NCBI GenBank assembly: GCA_013397865.1 | Contig: VZTI01001123.1 | Coordinates: 304,994 to 368,993, forward strand | Reading direction: 5' to 3' | DNA: 64,000 nt | Source of the DNA: Struthidea cinerea | Lineage: Eukaryota; Chordata; Aves; Passeriformes; Corcoracidae | Part shown: positions 1 through 12,680 of the stretch, in pieces | Position numbering within the stretch: position 1 is the stretch's first letter | Layout of the letters: the number at the start of each line of letters is the position of its first letter | The notes under the pieces: model-generated | What the model saw: only the letters and a program-made list of their open reading frames with translations | What the model was told of the DNA's origin: nothing | Databases searched by the model: none | Position numbers and translations under genes: made by a program

Positions 1-955
1 TCCGTGGCTTGGATGGGTGCCCTGTTTGCTGGATTAAAAACTGGCTGGGCCCAGAGAGAGGTGATGAATGGTGCCACATCTGCTTGGTGGCCTGTCACTA
101 GTGGAGTTCCCACTAGTGTTGGGGCCAGTCCTGTTTAACATCTTTATTGCTGATCTGGATGAGGGAATTGAGTGCATCTTCAATAAATTCCCAAACGACC
201 CCAAGCTGGGTGTAAGTGTTGATCTCCTGGAGGGTCAGAAGACTCTGCAGAGGGATCTGGACAGGCTGGATTGATGGGCTGAAGCCAGTGGTATGAGGTT
301 TAAAATGCCAAGTGTTGGGTTACACACTTTGGCCACAACAACCCCATGAGGCACTACAGGCTTGGGGCAGAGTGGCTGGCAAGATGCCTGGTAGAAAAGG
401 GAGTGCTGGTTGACAACGGGCTGAGCGTGATCCAGCTATGTGCCCAGGTGGGCAAGAAGGCCAATGGCATCCTGGTTGTATCAGCAGCCCAGGCATTGTC
501 CCCCTGTACTTTCCACTGGTGAGGCCACACCTCGAGTGCTGTGTTCAGTTCTGGGCTCATCACTGTAAGAAGGACATTGAGGGGCTGGAGCATGTCCAGA
601 GAAGGGCAACAGAAGTGAGGTAGGGTCTGGAGCACAGGTCCTGTGAGGAGGAGCTGAGGGAGCTGAAGGGGTTGTTTAGCCTGGCAGAAAAGAGATTCAG
701 GGAAGCCCTTTTTGCTCTCCACGAGTGCCTAGAAGGAGGGTGTAGCAAGGTGGGGTTCAGCTTCTTCTCCCAGGTAGCAAGTGACAGGACAAGAGGACAC
801 AGTCTCAAGCTCCACCAGGGGAGGTTCAGTTGGTACATCAGGAGGACCTTCTTCATGGAAAGGGTTGTTAGACATTGAAATGGACTGCCCACAGAGGTGG
901 TGGAGTCACCATCCCTGAAGGTGTTCAGGAAACCACTGAACATGGTACTTGGTGC
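1..955 (+). pseudogene. CR1 ORF2 C-terminal remnant (reverse transcriptase, broken)
   Basis: The ORF2 product of CR1 is an endonuclease/reverse transcriptase used in target-primed retrotransposition. Here only the RT palm and C-terminal part remains. At 68-274 the peptide contains LGPVLFNIFIADLDEGIE and, further on, QRDLDRLD, both typical of CR1 RT. The catalytic FADD-type box between them reads FPND, so it is mutated. The frame shifts between about 274 and 438. From 438 the peptide shows RPHLECCVQFWA and ERV/QRRAT-like text, and from 672 it shows ASDRTRG. In-frame stops occur, for example after 623 and 878. It is clearly not functional. Confidence 0.9.
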
Positions 956-1046
956 TGTGGTCTAGTTTACATGGTTCTGACCAGTCAGTGGTTGGACTCA
1001 ATGATCTCAGGGTCTTTTCCAACCCAACTGATTCTGCAATTCTGTG
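1..1046 (+). mobile_element. CR1 LINE, 3' fragment (5' end outside window)
   Basis: This is a sense-strand CR1 non-LTR retrotransposon fragment. It begins inside the reverse-transcriptase region and continues through the ORF2 C-terminus and a short 3' UTR. It ends at about 1030-1046 with two degenerate copies of the ATTCTRTG-type octamer (ATTCTGCA, ATTCTGTG) that closes avian CR1 elements. The last 100 bases, with the phrases ttggactcaatgatctcagg and cttttccaacccaactg, match the usual CR1 3' end. It has no poly(A) tail, as expected for CR1. The 5' side is cut by the window edge, so overall length is unknown. Confidence 0.95.
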
Positions 1047-1580
1047 TTTTGGGGCTTTGTGCAAGTTTGCAGTTGTCTCAGTCCCTCTGGTTTCATTTAT
1101 TCCTGAAGTGAGACAGAGGCAGATATGCAGCTGTGTGCTGAAAGCAGAGCAGATCACCTTTCTCCCATGCATGCCGAGACTTTGTTACAGACTCCCTAGG
1201 CAACAAAACTGATGACAGAGGAGAAGAGTTTTCCAGGAAGCTCTGGCTGCCACCATCAGGGTGCCATATGGGGCCAAGGACTCCCTGGGATTGTGGGGTC
1301 CCCATGGGAGTCCATCAGGAAAGAGCTTGGCAGCCAGGACCCATTCCACCACCCTAGCCAGGAGCAGGGCAGCCAGGGGACCATAGGCAGTCACAGCCCC
1401 GGCACTGGGCAGTGCCCTGGGGATGGCCCAAAGCCAGGCCAAGCCATAGGCCCCTGAGTGGCCCCGCTGGTGGAACTCAAGGCCAGGCAGGGCATGGCTG
1501 TGAGGAGCTGGAGAACAGCCCTACTGTGGCATGGCCTGGGCAGAAACTCTCTCCTGCCAGCTAACATTTAATAAACTACA
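1047..1580. other. GC-rich unassigned segment with AATAAA at its right end
   Basis: Directly downstream of the CR1 end lies about 350 bases (1200-1560) clearly richer in G+C than the surroundings, then a drop to AT-rich sequence. An AATAAA hexamer sits at 1570-1575. The short ORFs on both strands here (for example 1185-1442 minus and 1212-1457 plus) overlap each other and show no domain. It could be an old LTR, a retroposed 3' end or simply a GC-rich patch. I cannot find terminal repeats or a target-site duplication. Confidence 0.3.
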
Positions 1581-3661
1581 GGCTCTGGACACAGATTTTA
1601 ATTGCAGGTGCCCTCTGAATACCAGTCTTTTCTGTATTTCTGTGTGGTTTTGTTAGCAACCTGTGTACATATGACATAGTCGCAAATACGTGTGGCAAGA
1701 ATATTTGGTGCTGAGGCCAAAGTGCTTCAGTTCCAAAATGTGTTTTTACAAAGAACAGCAATTATTATAAAGGCTATTTACGTAGCAATTTGGACCTTCA
1801 CGAATTAGTTAAATCATTTGCATTCAAAACATATCTCCTCTAAGGCCAGTGGAGCTGACAGAAGAAGAAAGCAAGCCTGCCTTACTTACTGTGGTTTCAA
1901 CAAGCATGGGCATACATTAGGAACTTCCGGGATGATACAGGCTCCATACTGTCAATATGGCACAATTCCCACCAACTTTGAAAGGCTTGGAATTCCAACC
2001 TGCAGGAATCCTTACTCACTTAAACTTTTAGTAGTGAGTGTACACTTCTTCCTCAGTAAAAACATTCTGCCCTTACTCACTGTTCTGTACCATCCACATA
2101 GCAGGAAATCTTAACTCACAGAAGGCTCAAGTATGGGCCTGAGCAGCATCTGAGGCCAATGTGTCTGAACTCCCTCTGAAGGTATGATTTTTTCAGCTTG
2201 TGAGACACAGAGAATTTTAACTTTGCTGATGCTCTTCATTTACGAAACATATACATTAAAAAAAAAAATTCCTTTCTTTCAGACCAGTTTTCAAAAGACC
2301 TGCAGCTAAGGGCAACACAGAGAGAGCACACTGACTCCCATAACACTGACTGTAAGAACATCTGTTTTTCTCTTGTTAAAAGATGTATATACAACTTTCC
2401 ATAGTCTTTAAAGCCTTTTGACTCTAAGTGTATAGAAAGCACTGATATACGTGTCAGTAATGTAGCTGTAGACAAGGACCAGATCCACCTCCAGAGCGTT
2501 TTTTGACAATTTCCAGGCTTTGCTATTGAAATGCAAGTAGATGCTGAATGTGGGAAAAGCTAAAGCTATGCTGCTTGGCTCAGAGCCCAGGACTGAAAGA
2601 TTTGGATTCACTTTTCCAGCTGAAAAATGTACTTCCTCACAGAACTTCAAGGGATTTCATACTCAGCTAAGGAGAGCCAGGGTAGCTCTACTGAAGTCCA
2701 TGAAATTGTAGGCATAAATTGTAGCTCCGTATCTGACATGTATTTTCCCTTAGTAAGCATTAAACTCATTATAGGTGGATCAGACATAACAATCACAAGA
2801 AATTATGCTTATTATTTAGTATTTCTTATATTAATCTGCATCAAATGGTGAGTATTTAGATTTATGAGCAGCTCCCTCTGTGAACTCTTTTGAGATAACC
2901 TTTCCATTAGTGCAAAGAAATTGCATGGGAATTTTGGGCAAAGAAATTGTTTGCCTGGAAACTCTCAAATGAATTATCAGTTTCTTTTGCTGTTACCTGC
3001 CTTGGATTTTCTCATATTACAAAATCAGTATCTCAAGTCAACATTTGTCAAAGGTATTATAGAGAATTCAATATATTGTTCTATTGGAAAATTACCAGAA
3101 TTATACTACTAAAACTTAAAAAAAACCCCAAACCCAAACTTGTAGTATGTACAGTCACATATGCATACCTCAGTTCAAGCATTTTATTTTCACTAATAGC
3201 TTCAGCCATGCAGAAAATGGTGGTGTCCTGATGGAAAACTTTGGTTAGCAGATGTGTGTTGCTTGATTTTTTCCTTTCCATTTGCAAGTTTCCTGGAGAA
3301 AAGTCAGGCCCCGTGACCCAAATATGCAGCCTCAGGACACTGTGTAAAAGGATCTGGTAACTCAGGTTCTTCCACTAATCCAAGTCAGCATCTGTCCCAG
3401 ACACAGACTTTATCCTGCAAGTCCCTGTGACAATGTGCAGCAGGAAATGCTGAGTTATTATCCTCCTTTACAACGCTGAGTGAAATCCACAAAGGATGCA
3501 ATAAAGTTGATTACCAGGCGTTGTCTTTCACTTGGAGGTAAATCTACGGCTTCCTGGGGCTTGCTTCTTCGTTCAAGGGGAAAAAAATAGAAGCATTATC
3601 AGACACTAAGTATAACTATCAAATCATGGACTGGCATTCATGCAAATGGGAACCTGAATTA
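1581..3661. other. Unique AT-rich sequence, no gene seen
   Basis: No recognisable repeat or exon. ORFs do not exceed about 100 codons and have no domain. A short A-run lies at 2257-2269 and an A/C-rich run at about 3118-3141. These are ordinary simple-sequence patches. Confidence 0.6.
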
Positions 3662-3755
3662 TACAGAATCATGGAGTCACAGAATCATTTAGGCTGAAAA
3701 GACCCTTAAGATCACTAACTCCAACCATTAACCTGACAATGCCAGTTATGAAGCC
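3662..3755 (-). mobile_element. CR1 3'-end fragment
   Basis: Reading plus strand, the segment starts with a repeated acagaatcat / cacagaatcat unit, the reverse complement of the CR1 terminal octamers. It continues with aaaagacccttaagatcac and ccaaccattaacctgac, the common CR1 3' UTR text. The element is therefore on the minus strand and truncated to about 95 bases. Confidence 0.85.
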
Positions 3756-3878
3756 TTTTTATCTCTTTAGTCTCTCCATGACTGCACACGAGTAACTTGA
3801 TGAGAAAGAAGAGTGACTTCTGGGACACAGTACCAGAGTCTTCTGAACCTTCTGGTCAACTTATGCCTTCCATTTATC

Positions 3879-4030
3879 ATGGAATCATAGAACGGCTTGG
3901 GTTGGAAAGCACCTTAAATATGACCTAGTTCCAAACTCCATGCCATGGACAGGGACACCTTCCACTAGACCAAGTTGCCTGGGGCCCCTTCCAATACAGC
4001 CTTGAACACTTCCAGGGAAAGTGTTAGGAC
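3879..4030 (-). mobile_element. CR1 3'-end fragment, second subfamily
   Basis: It begins with catggaatcatagaacgg and runs through cttgggttggaaagcacctt, accttccactagaccaagtt and cttgaacacttccaggga. This is a CR1 3' end in antisense orientation, but its body differs from the neighbour at 3662, so it is probably a different subfamily and a separate insertion. Confidence 0.85.
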
Positions 4031-4045
4031 TTTACATGTAGCTCT

Positions 4046-4090
4046 TTACAGGATCATAAGATAATTCCGGTTGGAAATTCAATTCCATGC
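4046..4090 (-). mobile_element. Very short CR1 3'-terminus fragment
   Basis: The phrase aggatcataagataattcc followed by ggttggaaattca resembles the reverse complement of a CR1 3' terminus. Only about 45 bases are recognisable. It is the third CR1-like 3' end within 430 bases, all in the same orientation. Confidence 0.5.
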
Positions 4091-5180
4091 TCAAATCAGG
4101 AATTAGAAGGGTTTTTAGGTCCTCCCAGAGCTTCTCCTTCTTTCTTTTCCTTTTGCCCTCCTCTTGCATTGTCATTAGCTTTGTTGCAAGTCCTCCTGTC
4201 ACAGACTCTATAGCTGTCATCTTTGATGTAGGCATGGGTCCCAGCCACTAGCAGTCTTGGATCAAGTGTGCAAATTCTGTCAAGTCCGTAAGGGTCTGGG
4301 TATTCTCTGGAGGGAGACTGAGCAAAAATAACTTAAGTAGGAAGATGTTCCTCAGTTCTGGCAAAGCTGCCAGTGCCAACCAAGCAACACTTTTGTAACA
4401 TCAGCAGCCTCGCCAGGTTGTGTCCTTTTCTTAGTGCAGGGTGTTTAAACAAACAGGGAGGAAAGAAAAGGCCTTCCCTCTCTCCCCTCCTGCCTCAGCA
4501 GCCTCAGCAAGTCAGGTAAGGGAAAAAAAACTCTCACAGTTGTTGCTTTGCAGGTGGATGGAAAGTCCAATGTCATCAATGTCTGACCAAAGACAAGCAC
4601 CTTCTGGGTGATGTCTACCTACAGCCAGTGGTACAGCCCTGGAGTGTTCTGAAGGGAAAGAGGGAGCAGTTAGCTCCTCCCAGCTTGGTTAGCTCTCTGC
4701 TGCCTGCAAGGTGCGGGCACTCCATGGCTCTCACTGAAGGAGCACCTGCACATATGTCTGTACCTGCTCTGGCAGAGGAAGGGGTTTTATTACGTACTTC
4801 ACTGGCATTAGAGAAATAATTTATCCTAGTGGACTTTCACTCCTAACAAGGTATTCCCTTTTTACTAATGTGATTTAAGTTGGTGTGAGAAGTATCACAT
4901 TTAATAAAAGATTTATTTACTGCTATGCAATCCATTGAACAGCCAGACAAAAGACAGGCTGCGGATCCACAACTATCTGCCGTAGTTCAAACTGCAAATC
5001 ATGTGGTTCCTGATAGAAAACTATCCGTATTTTATCAGAGTTTTTTTCTTATATTTTTGTTATTTTCTAGCCCAAAGAGACAGCAGTTCACATTCCATAT
5101 GTTAATAGGCCTGGGTCAAGGAAGACCGATGTTTCCTATTTTTCTTAACAATAACATTTCATAACATTATGAAAGAGAGA

Positions 5181-5199
5181 TTTTTTTTGGGGGGGGGGG
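5181..5199. repeat. T8G11 homopolymer junction
   Basis: Eight T residues are followed directly by eleven G residues. Such runs often mark polymerase slippage or sequencing uncertainty, so the exact length is doubtful. Confidence 0.8.
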
Positions 5200-6004
5200 T
5201 GGAAAATAAGAATGCACTAGTCCACAAGCCTGACATAGTTGGTATGTGCAGAACACATAAAATAACTTTGATTTCCAAACATGACAAGTTCTCTAAAACC
5301 ACTACTTCATCATGAGGTCATTTACTTCATCAAGCAGCAATTTTGTTAAAAACTATCATAAAGTAATGTCTGATATATATTAATTCCTGTGTAATTTCAT
5401 TCCTTATATTTAGAATAGAAAATAAAAATAACTTTCTGCCTTTATGTCTGCCATTTGCACATTCATTTCTTATTCAGCATGATAGATACGCAAGTATACC
5501 ATTATTTAATGTTTGGTTGCTAGATCATAGTAATCCCTTTGCAATATTTTCATAAATACAACACAAATCCAAATATTTATGAGTAAGAGAATAATAGCTA
5601 TTGGTAAAGACCTTCAAGTTAAACTTATGTCAATCTTTGTACAAGGAAATCACTAATATATACTCTTTTGTTACCACAGGTAATAAAAAAGTCTGGCAAA
5701 CTCTAACCCACATCATCATTTCAACGGCCACACTTGCACTGTTCTTGTTGATATGCTGAAGAGCCACGGATCACAGCAATAGATTCTGGCACTTAATTAT
5801 TAGTTATAAGTAATTTGAGATTTGTCTGACAGATCAGTGTTTGTTTTGGGCAGATGTAACACCTCATGAACTCTTCACAGACAACCTGATAATGAGTCAC
5901 AAACATTTGGCAGTAGGTCAAAGTAATAATTCTGATCTAACAAAAAATACATGCAATACTGGTTAGTGTCATCTGTCATTTGTCCATATCTGCCCCATTG
6001 ACTA

Positions 6005-6030
6005 TTTTTCTTCTTTTTTTTTTTCCTTTT
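6005..6030. repeat. T-rich tract
   Basis: T/C-rich low-complexity run with eleven consecutive T in the middle. No target-site duplication is evident to suggest a retroposed tail. Confidence 0.7.
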
Positions 6031-7307
6031 AAAAATCACTTGCTGGTAGATGCTTCAGTTCATGAAGTAATATGAAAAGGAAAGATTTAGCCAGGATATA
6101 TACACTTTGCTGATCAACACAAAGATGTTATGAGCAGCACTTCTTCCGTGTGCATGGCAGATACTATTGGCAAGAACAGCAAAACCAGAGTATTTTAGAA
6201 GCTTAGTCCTAGCCACAAGAGGTACTAAATTCTTAAAAATGAAGCACTGCAGCCTATCTACAAGACAGAATGATGACACAGGAAAAGAAAATATGACAAG
6301 AATGGCAGAGAAACAGAGTGGGCAACTTCATTCAGCTGTTACAGGAGACGCTGAGAAACCAGATATGGTGAACTGTCCCCATCTCTGTGGCTCCCAGTAT
6401 GTAATTTAATCCCTCCTCCTACTGCACAGCTGGATAGTTCATCCAGAAGGGGCCCAGGAAATAGCACGGGTCTGCAGAGCAGCTATCACAAATGGCCTTG
6501 ATTTCACTTTATGATCCTAAAATACATCTCAATTATGCTTCCACATGAAGAGCTCTATTGCATACGTGCAAGCTGGGAGCATGTTGCAGCTTTTCCTACC
6601 AATATATACCCAAAATTAACTTGAGATATGTTTTATAATTTATAAAATTAGCATAATGCTCACTTCTACTCAAAATTAGAGTACATAACATTTTCTGACA
6701 TTTGTTCTCTCCTGTTTCAAATTTTTCACTCTAAATTTCTGTATATTACAATCCCAAAAAATTGAGTCTTTACAGACAAGTCAGAAAAGGAGTGTTGTTA
6801 CTTTTTGAAGCTGTTTACTAAAAATATCTCCTCCTCAAAGCCTCTTGTTTGTCTGTAAAATTCAAAGTTTATTAGGAGAATGCTGAAGTGGATTTGTCTG
6901 TGATTATCATAATCTATGATTATCTTCTGTGTAGCACACCAGGTATATACTAGGTGAAAAGGATTTACATGTGTAGTTTCAGGCTTGTGCAAAATTGTAC
7001 TCCTTTAAGAAATTGGAATCCAAAAATCATGAGTTTTGCGTAAAGAATATGAGGTTTAAAGAAAGCAATACCTTTTGGTACTCTTTCACATTTTGTTTCT
7101 TCTAGGAAGCACTCAGGTAACATTTTTAATCTTCTCTCTGAAACTCTTAAGGACTAGAAAACTACACTCCAAGGTGTGAAGTATGACCTTCTTGCCTCTT
7201 AAAACATCTCTGGGATTTGGATTTTAAGAAAAACAGCAGTACAGCACAAGACTTAGGACAAATCCATGAGCGTTTTCCAGATTGTCTGTACTCAGCCTGG
7301 TTTTGGT

Positions 7308-7343
7308 TTGTTGGTTTTTTGTTTTTTTTTTTTTTTTTTTTTT
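7308..7343. repeat. Poly(T) tract
   Basis: A T/G-rich lead-in is followed by 22 consecutive T at 7322-7343. On the minus strand this would be a poly(A) run. I see no polyadenylation hexamer just upstream on that strand, so a retrocopy tail is not established. Confidence 0.85.
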
Positions 7344-9028
7344 GTAGAAGTCATCTGGCAGAGCAAGCATGGCTGAAAGAGCTAAATAAAATAGTGAGAA
7401 CACTGAAGGCATAAGGATGGAGACATGGGAATGTTGGGGGTGGGGTGTTTCTGAGTTAAGCACTTGCTAGGAGAGGCTAATGGGAAGTAATGAGAAGGAA
7501 AGTGGGGGAGTGGAGCAAAAGTTGTGGAATGAGTGAACTGATTCTTGTTAAATTTATGGCCAATTAATGTTTGCCATACTTGGGAATCAAAAGTTTAGCA
7601 AGGGTTTCTCTATATTAAAGGCAGTTCTTTGAACAATAGAGCCCTTTTTCTGCAATTCACAGCTGTCAGAGATCATTTCACTCCCTGTATAATTCAAAAA
7701 AGTGATGCCTTTAATTGGCAGCATAAACACTGTTGGGCTAGTGTGTACTGAGCTTGATTTAGATGCTCAGTGTATGGCACAGTTTGCATCTGTCAGGATT
7801 TGTAATGAAAAGCTGCATAAATAATTTTCGACTCACATTTGAAAACTAGGGGGGAAAAAAGGATTCCAAAATGTCACATACACAGGCTTGAGAGAGGAAA
7901 GCAGGAGTTGAAGGTGAAACTCTATCTTGAAGATCCTTTCACAATGGTCACTTACCAGGTGAAGTGCCACTATACAGAGCAGTACTACCATAAGAAGGCA
8001 TGGTGCATTAACTCTGCATTTTCTGCCTTTTTTTTACATTTATCTTACCCTTAATATTTTAATACAGTCTTAGTTTAATTTACTTATTCGGTTGACAGTT
8101 TGCCTGTTTGTCTGATTATACTGCTTCTCATAAAACATTTAACAGATAGAAGCACAGACCTATGCGTTACTGCTCTCATACTGTTTTGTATTTGTATTTT
8201 TTCAGCATCTCAATTAAACCCAGAGGTGTATCTAGACCATTCACTCTGTGAGGAATTCACAGCACAGACACAAAAAACATTTAGTAAAAGATCATGGAGT
8301 GGCTGAATACACTGCATCTGCAAATAGCCTCTACCCCACTGAGGTTCAGTTGATGTTCAGGTACAATCTGGAGATCTACAAACTTCAAAACACCAAGATT
8401 GCCATGAAATCCCTGAAAGACAAAACTAAGATATACACAGACTGAGGTTTTTTCATAAAACAAGCGATATTTCAAATAGCAGAAAATGTTCAAAATTAGC
8501 AATGGCATGTAAGGAACAGGTGTTTCTTGTTTATTCTTCCTTTTGTGTTGCTGTGGGATCCTATTCTAAGCACCTGTCCTTCCTCTGGCACAGATCAACA
8601 TGGCGAAGTAAAAATCCATCTAATAGAGACAGTTTGCCTCACAGGAAAAACTCATTCATTAATCCAACACACTGCAGCTGTTTATGTAAGCTGTAAGTAT
8701 AGTCTATCAAAATCAAAATACACAATTCAACAACTTTCAGCATCACTAAACCTCAAGTCTGCTCTTGAAATTGAGTCTTTCAGCTGATGGAATCACCTCA
8801 GCCTGCTTTGTCTCACTCCTGCAAGGAATGATGCACTGAAGGGTATAGGAGGAAGTAATTTTTAGCAGAACATCCTCATTGGGGGGGGGATGGTGAGAAA
8901 ATATAATAAAAATCCAATAAAAAATGAGAACTGAGAAATCTCTGTCTCCTGAAATTGAGTTTCATCCATGGAGCTTGATCAGTGTTGACTTTGTTACCAC
9001 AAACTCGCAGTTAGAGCTAAAATATTCT

Positions 9029-9412
9029 GTTGGGGTGTTGCGTTGCTAAGTGTAGTTTAGCAGCTGCAGCCTTCCCTGGGAGCACAGCGGGGCTTCCTAG
9101 GGCAGAACAGCCATTCTATCCTCCCACAGTCCATTCCAAACGGCCTCGCACTCTTGCTCCTTTAGCTCTCAGCCCTGCAACCCAATGATTAGCAAAGGAG
9201 GTGAAAGGTTTCTCCACAGGGGTATTAGAAGATGTTTAATCGTTGCACCTGGTCCATGCAGTCCCCAGAGGTGGAAAGAGCTACTGGGCAAAGTGCAGGG
9301 GGGTTTTGCCAGGTTGCAGGGGCGGTACGTGGGCGGAGTTGGGGTACAGGAACCAATAGGGAGAGCCCGAGGGAGTGGCCAGGGCTGGGAAAAGGGGAAA
9401 AGATGGGGAAAC
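9029..9412. mobile_element. LTR-like block, putative solo LTR (orientation uncertain)
   Basis: About 385 bases enriched in G+C and CpG sit in AT-rich flanks. The block starts TGTTGGGGTG and ends GGGGAAACA, giving the TG...CA form of retroviral LTR ends. The first ten bases equal those of the LTR at 34442. A CCAAT box (gaaccaataggg) lies near 9350 next to GC boxes (gggcgg). Read on the minus strand, an ATTAAA-type signal lies near 9233-9238. I find no target-site duplication, so the call rests on termini, composition and promoter-like motifs. Confidence 0.42.
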
Positions 9413-9442
9413 AAGATAAACCAAATTTTGTTCTGGGGGTTT

Positions 9443-9497
9443 TCTCCTTTTTTTTTTTTTTTTTCTTTTTTTTTTCTTTTTTTTTCTTTTTCTTTTG
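9443..9497. repeat. Poly(T) with regular C interruptions
   Basis: A long T-run is broken by single C residues roughly every nine to ten bases, ending in cttttgtg at about 9497. On the opposite strand it is A-rich with G interruptions. It sits just beyond the LTR-like block but in the wrong place to be a tail of a minus-strand copy of it. Confidence 0.85.
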
Positions 9498-12400
9498 TGA
9501 TTCAAGCTGTTATACTCTTCACTGAAGAAAATTTAGCTCCCACCTCAGGAAGACACAGTTCAGTGATAGACAGAGGTCATCAGTGAGCAGTAAAGGAATG
9601 GTCTGTACAAATTACTGAAGTTTTCAACGAGCATCAAAGACCTTTAAGAGACATCAAAAAATGAATGAGTGGCAACTATGTCTAAGGAAGGACAAGAATT
9701 GGGAAGGTTGTCTGATGCAGAAGAGCCACACAAAAGAAAGCATGGAGATGTTTCTTGAACAGGTGGCCTGTGCAACATGGGGATAGTTGGATGAAGGCAA
9801 AGGAGACAAAAAGGTTTATTACAGAGAACTGAAAAATATGTTATGGTAAAGGATACTGTGACAGGGGGTTGGAAGACAGAAGGACTCCACTTGCATTACT
9901 AGACAAATATAAACTTGTTAGGGACTTAGGAAGAGGGAGGGGAAAGTCAGACAAGTGATACAGTTAACTTAGAAATTGGAAAGGGTCTGAGGAAAATCGT
10001 AGGGAAAACCCTATGTACAGAGGACAGAATGGCTCAGAACACTTCATATTACTACCTCATAATTCTCTTGTCTCTTGTGCCTTGTGTGCACTTAAGCAGG
10101 ATCCTACATAACAGGTACACTGTCCACCAAAGCACTGTTGTATCCCAATCTGCCTTAATACATAGGCTCTCTTAGCCTAGAAAACCCAATTTTCACCTTG
10201 AGAAAAAGCCCAAATTATTTTAGGATAAGAGTTTCTTCTGAAACAACAACAAATAAAGTCAAACATCAATTTGTTTAATGAAACAAAATGTTTGGGGGGA
10301 AAAAATTGTTGCTGAGAAACCTCATCCAGGACAGACCTCCTCAATATGGAAAACTTGAAACCATGTAAATATAGATATAAAAAAATAATTTCAGTATTTA
10401 ATTTGAATTGTCAGTGTAAATAACAACATTTGTTGGTATTTGGCATTGTAATTTTAAGAACATTTCCAGCTAACACAGGGATCCAAATAGAATCTGAAAT
10501 GGGAACCTGAGTTAGAAAATATTGCTCCTTTATTTAGTTTCATGTGTTTCATACTCATCTGTAGAGGTTACCATATATTTGTGATCTATATTGGCATGAA
10601 AGGCTGGTCAGCAAACTGTTGAAGTAAGCCTGGAAATATCAGTTGTGTGCACTTTTCATGCCCTTTTAAAACAGAACCAGTACGGCAAGGGGAAAAGTAG
10701 TGAGATATTAGTTGTTTACAGGAACATTCTTGACATTAGGCCATCAGGCTTTTTGCAGGGAGGAGTCAGGAATGTGCCCTATAACAACCCCCTTATGATT
10801 ATGGATCTCCTCTTTCAACAAAAAAAAAAACCTGTAAGTGAAACATGCTGAAATTTCTGCAGGTCCACATGTATCTTGAGCCATTTACTAGCTGGAGAGA
10901 ATTGTACCCTTTAAATCAGTCGCTATTTCTAAAGAGCTGGTCACCTAGATGAAGTGCACCGAACACTGGAACCTTTGTCCACCCAGAAGTGTGGGGTACA
11001 GTTACCTGAACCAGCAGCTTATTAACAGGGGTAAGAGATGCACGCTGGCCCAGTCTCTACAAAGTGCTAAATACCTTCTGACAGATGTTCAATAACATTT
11101 GCACAATTCAAAAGAGGTGTTCAACATCTCACAGGAGCAAGCAACAGGAATCCAGTTTTGATCCCCAGAAAATAAAATGGAAAGTTCCCTCTGCTTTGAA
11201 TAGGATTTGGAATTGGTGTAGAAAATAAGGAGTTACTGGTACTAACTTTTCCAAAGAAAGCCAGTTAATTTAGCCCTACAAATATGAACTGAAGCCAAGC
11301 TAGCTGCACCTGCATAGTCCTCACAAGAGGGAATTCAAAATAATGCTGCTCTTGCAGCTTATCAACCTCCCTGCATCTCTATCCTGATGTGAAATATGGA
11401 GGAAATTATGCCGTACAGACCCTGCTCTCAAGCTAATGTCAGTTTGTAACAGTCCCATTGTTATCAATGATCTCAGTCTGAATTTGAAAGGTGAGACTGT
11501 GAGCAGAGTGGGACCCAAACCTGAGGAAGTTTTATGACCTTATTGTTTTGTACTTCCTAGTGTCAAGAGTGACAGAAGAAGATTCCTGGAATGATTGCAC
11601 AGGTGGTGTTAAATAGCCATTAGCAGACTACAGGTATGGTTTAAAGTGATCACTTATTCAAAGGAGTGGTTTCAAAATAAATAACTGTCAAGGAAGTATT
11701 ACACCTTGTTTGAAAAAGAGGAATGTGATAGGAAAAAATTGCAGCCTTAGTATGTATCTCATTATAGTATGCATAAAGAGAATCAGCTATACCATCACAG
11801 CAAACTTTTGCGTCTACAAGCATCCTTAATTTTGCAGCCCTAGTTCTCTTTCCCTGATTACTTGCCAACAATAAAAATAAAATGTTTAGCTACATTTTTT
11901 AAACTTTCTATCATATAGATCAATTAACACTCTGGTTCCTGTGCTAAAGGACTACAGAAGAAGTCTTCTTGTCGCATGGTACTGAAACTCAAGCATATGC
12001 TGAGTATCACAATGCAATCATGAAGGAAAAGACCTTATGAAAATGCCTGACCCTGTAACACACCACAGTCTCTCACTTGGCAGCTCTTACTCTCACATCC
12101 ACTGTATCAAACACGTGGAATCATTCTGAAAAGCAGTTTTACTCTGATGGGCCTAAAGAAACCTTTCTCACAACAATGCAGGTTTCCTAAACAAAAGAGT
12201 AGAGGAAATGAAGTCTTGTGCTGCTGCTCGTCATTTCTGCCAGTGGAAAAGAAGAGAGTTGGCTTACTTATGTAAGCTTCTTGTTGCATGTAATTTTCTT
12301 AAATCTGATTAGGATCATTTTGTCTTTTTTAATTTCAACGATCTTTAAAAGCCATGTTCACTACCTGCTTACATAGGAGCTTTCTTCTCTCCTTTTTTCT

Positions 12401-12680
12401 CCACACACAGTAAAAAATGAAGTACTTGTATGGCTGAAAAAGACAGAGACATATCTTACATCCATAACAAATGTCAGTATAAGTTTGATTACAGAACTGT
12501 GAAGGCAACATGCTGACAGTTTTCAGACCAGCACCCTAAACTGTACCCTGAGAGAAGGCAGGCCACCCATTAATCCCAAGTCTGAATCTCAGTGTGACCA
12601 AATGACAGTGATGCCCTCAGAGCTAACTGCCTTAGGTTACAGTGTAAGACGTAACCAAAAGTATGCATTCTATCACCATC
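9498..12680. other. Unique sequence, no gene seen
   Basis: About 3.2 kb with only short ORFs (up to about 75 codons). The segment 9580-9970 is purine-rich on the plus strand. A ten-A run lies near 10820. No repeat family recognised. Confidence 0.6.

Larger units (their letters stand above)
4091..9028. other. Unique AT-rich sequence, no gene seen
   Basis: About 4.9 kb of AT-rich sequence with no supported exon. ORFs are all below about 90 codons and lack domains. Some stretches, such as 5260-5700 and 6600-6760, are particularly AT-rich. Local homopolymer tracts are listed separately. Confidence 0.6.
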
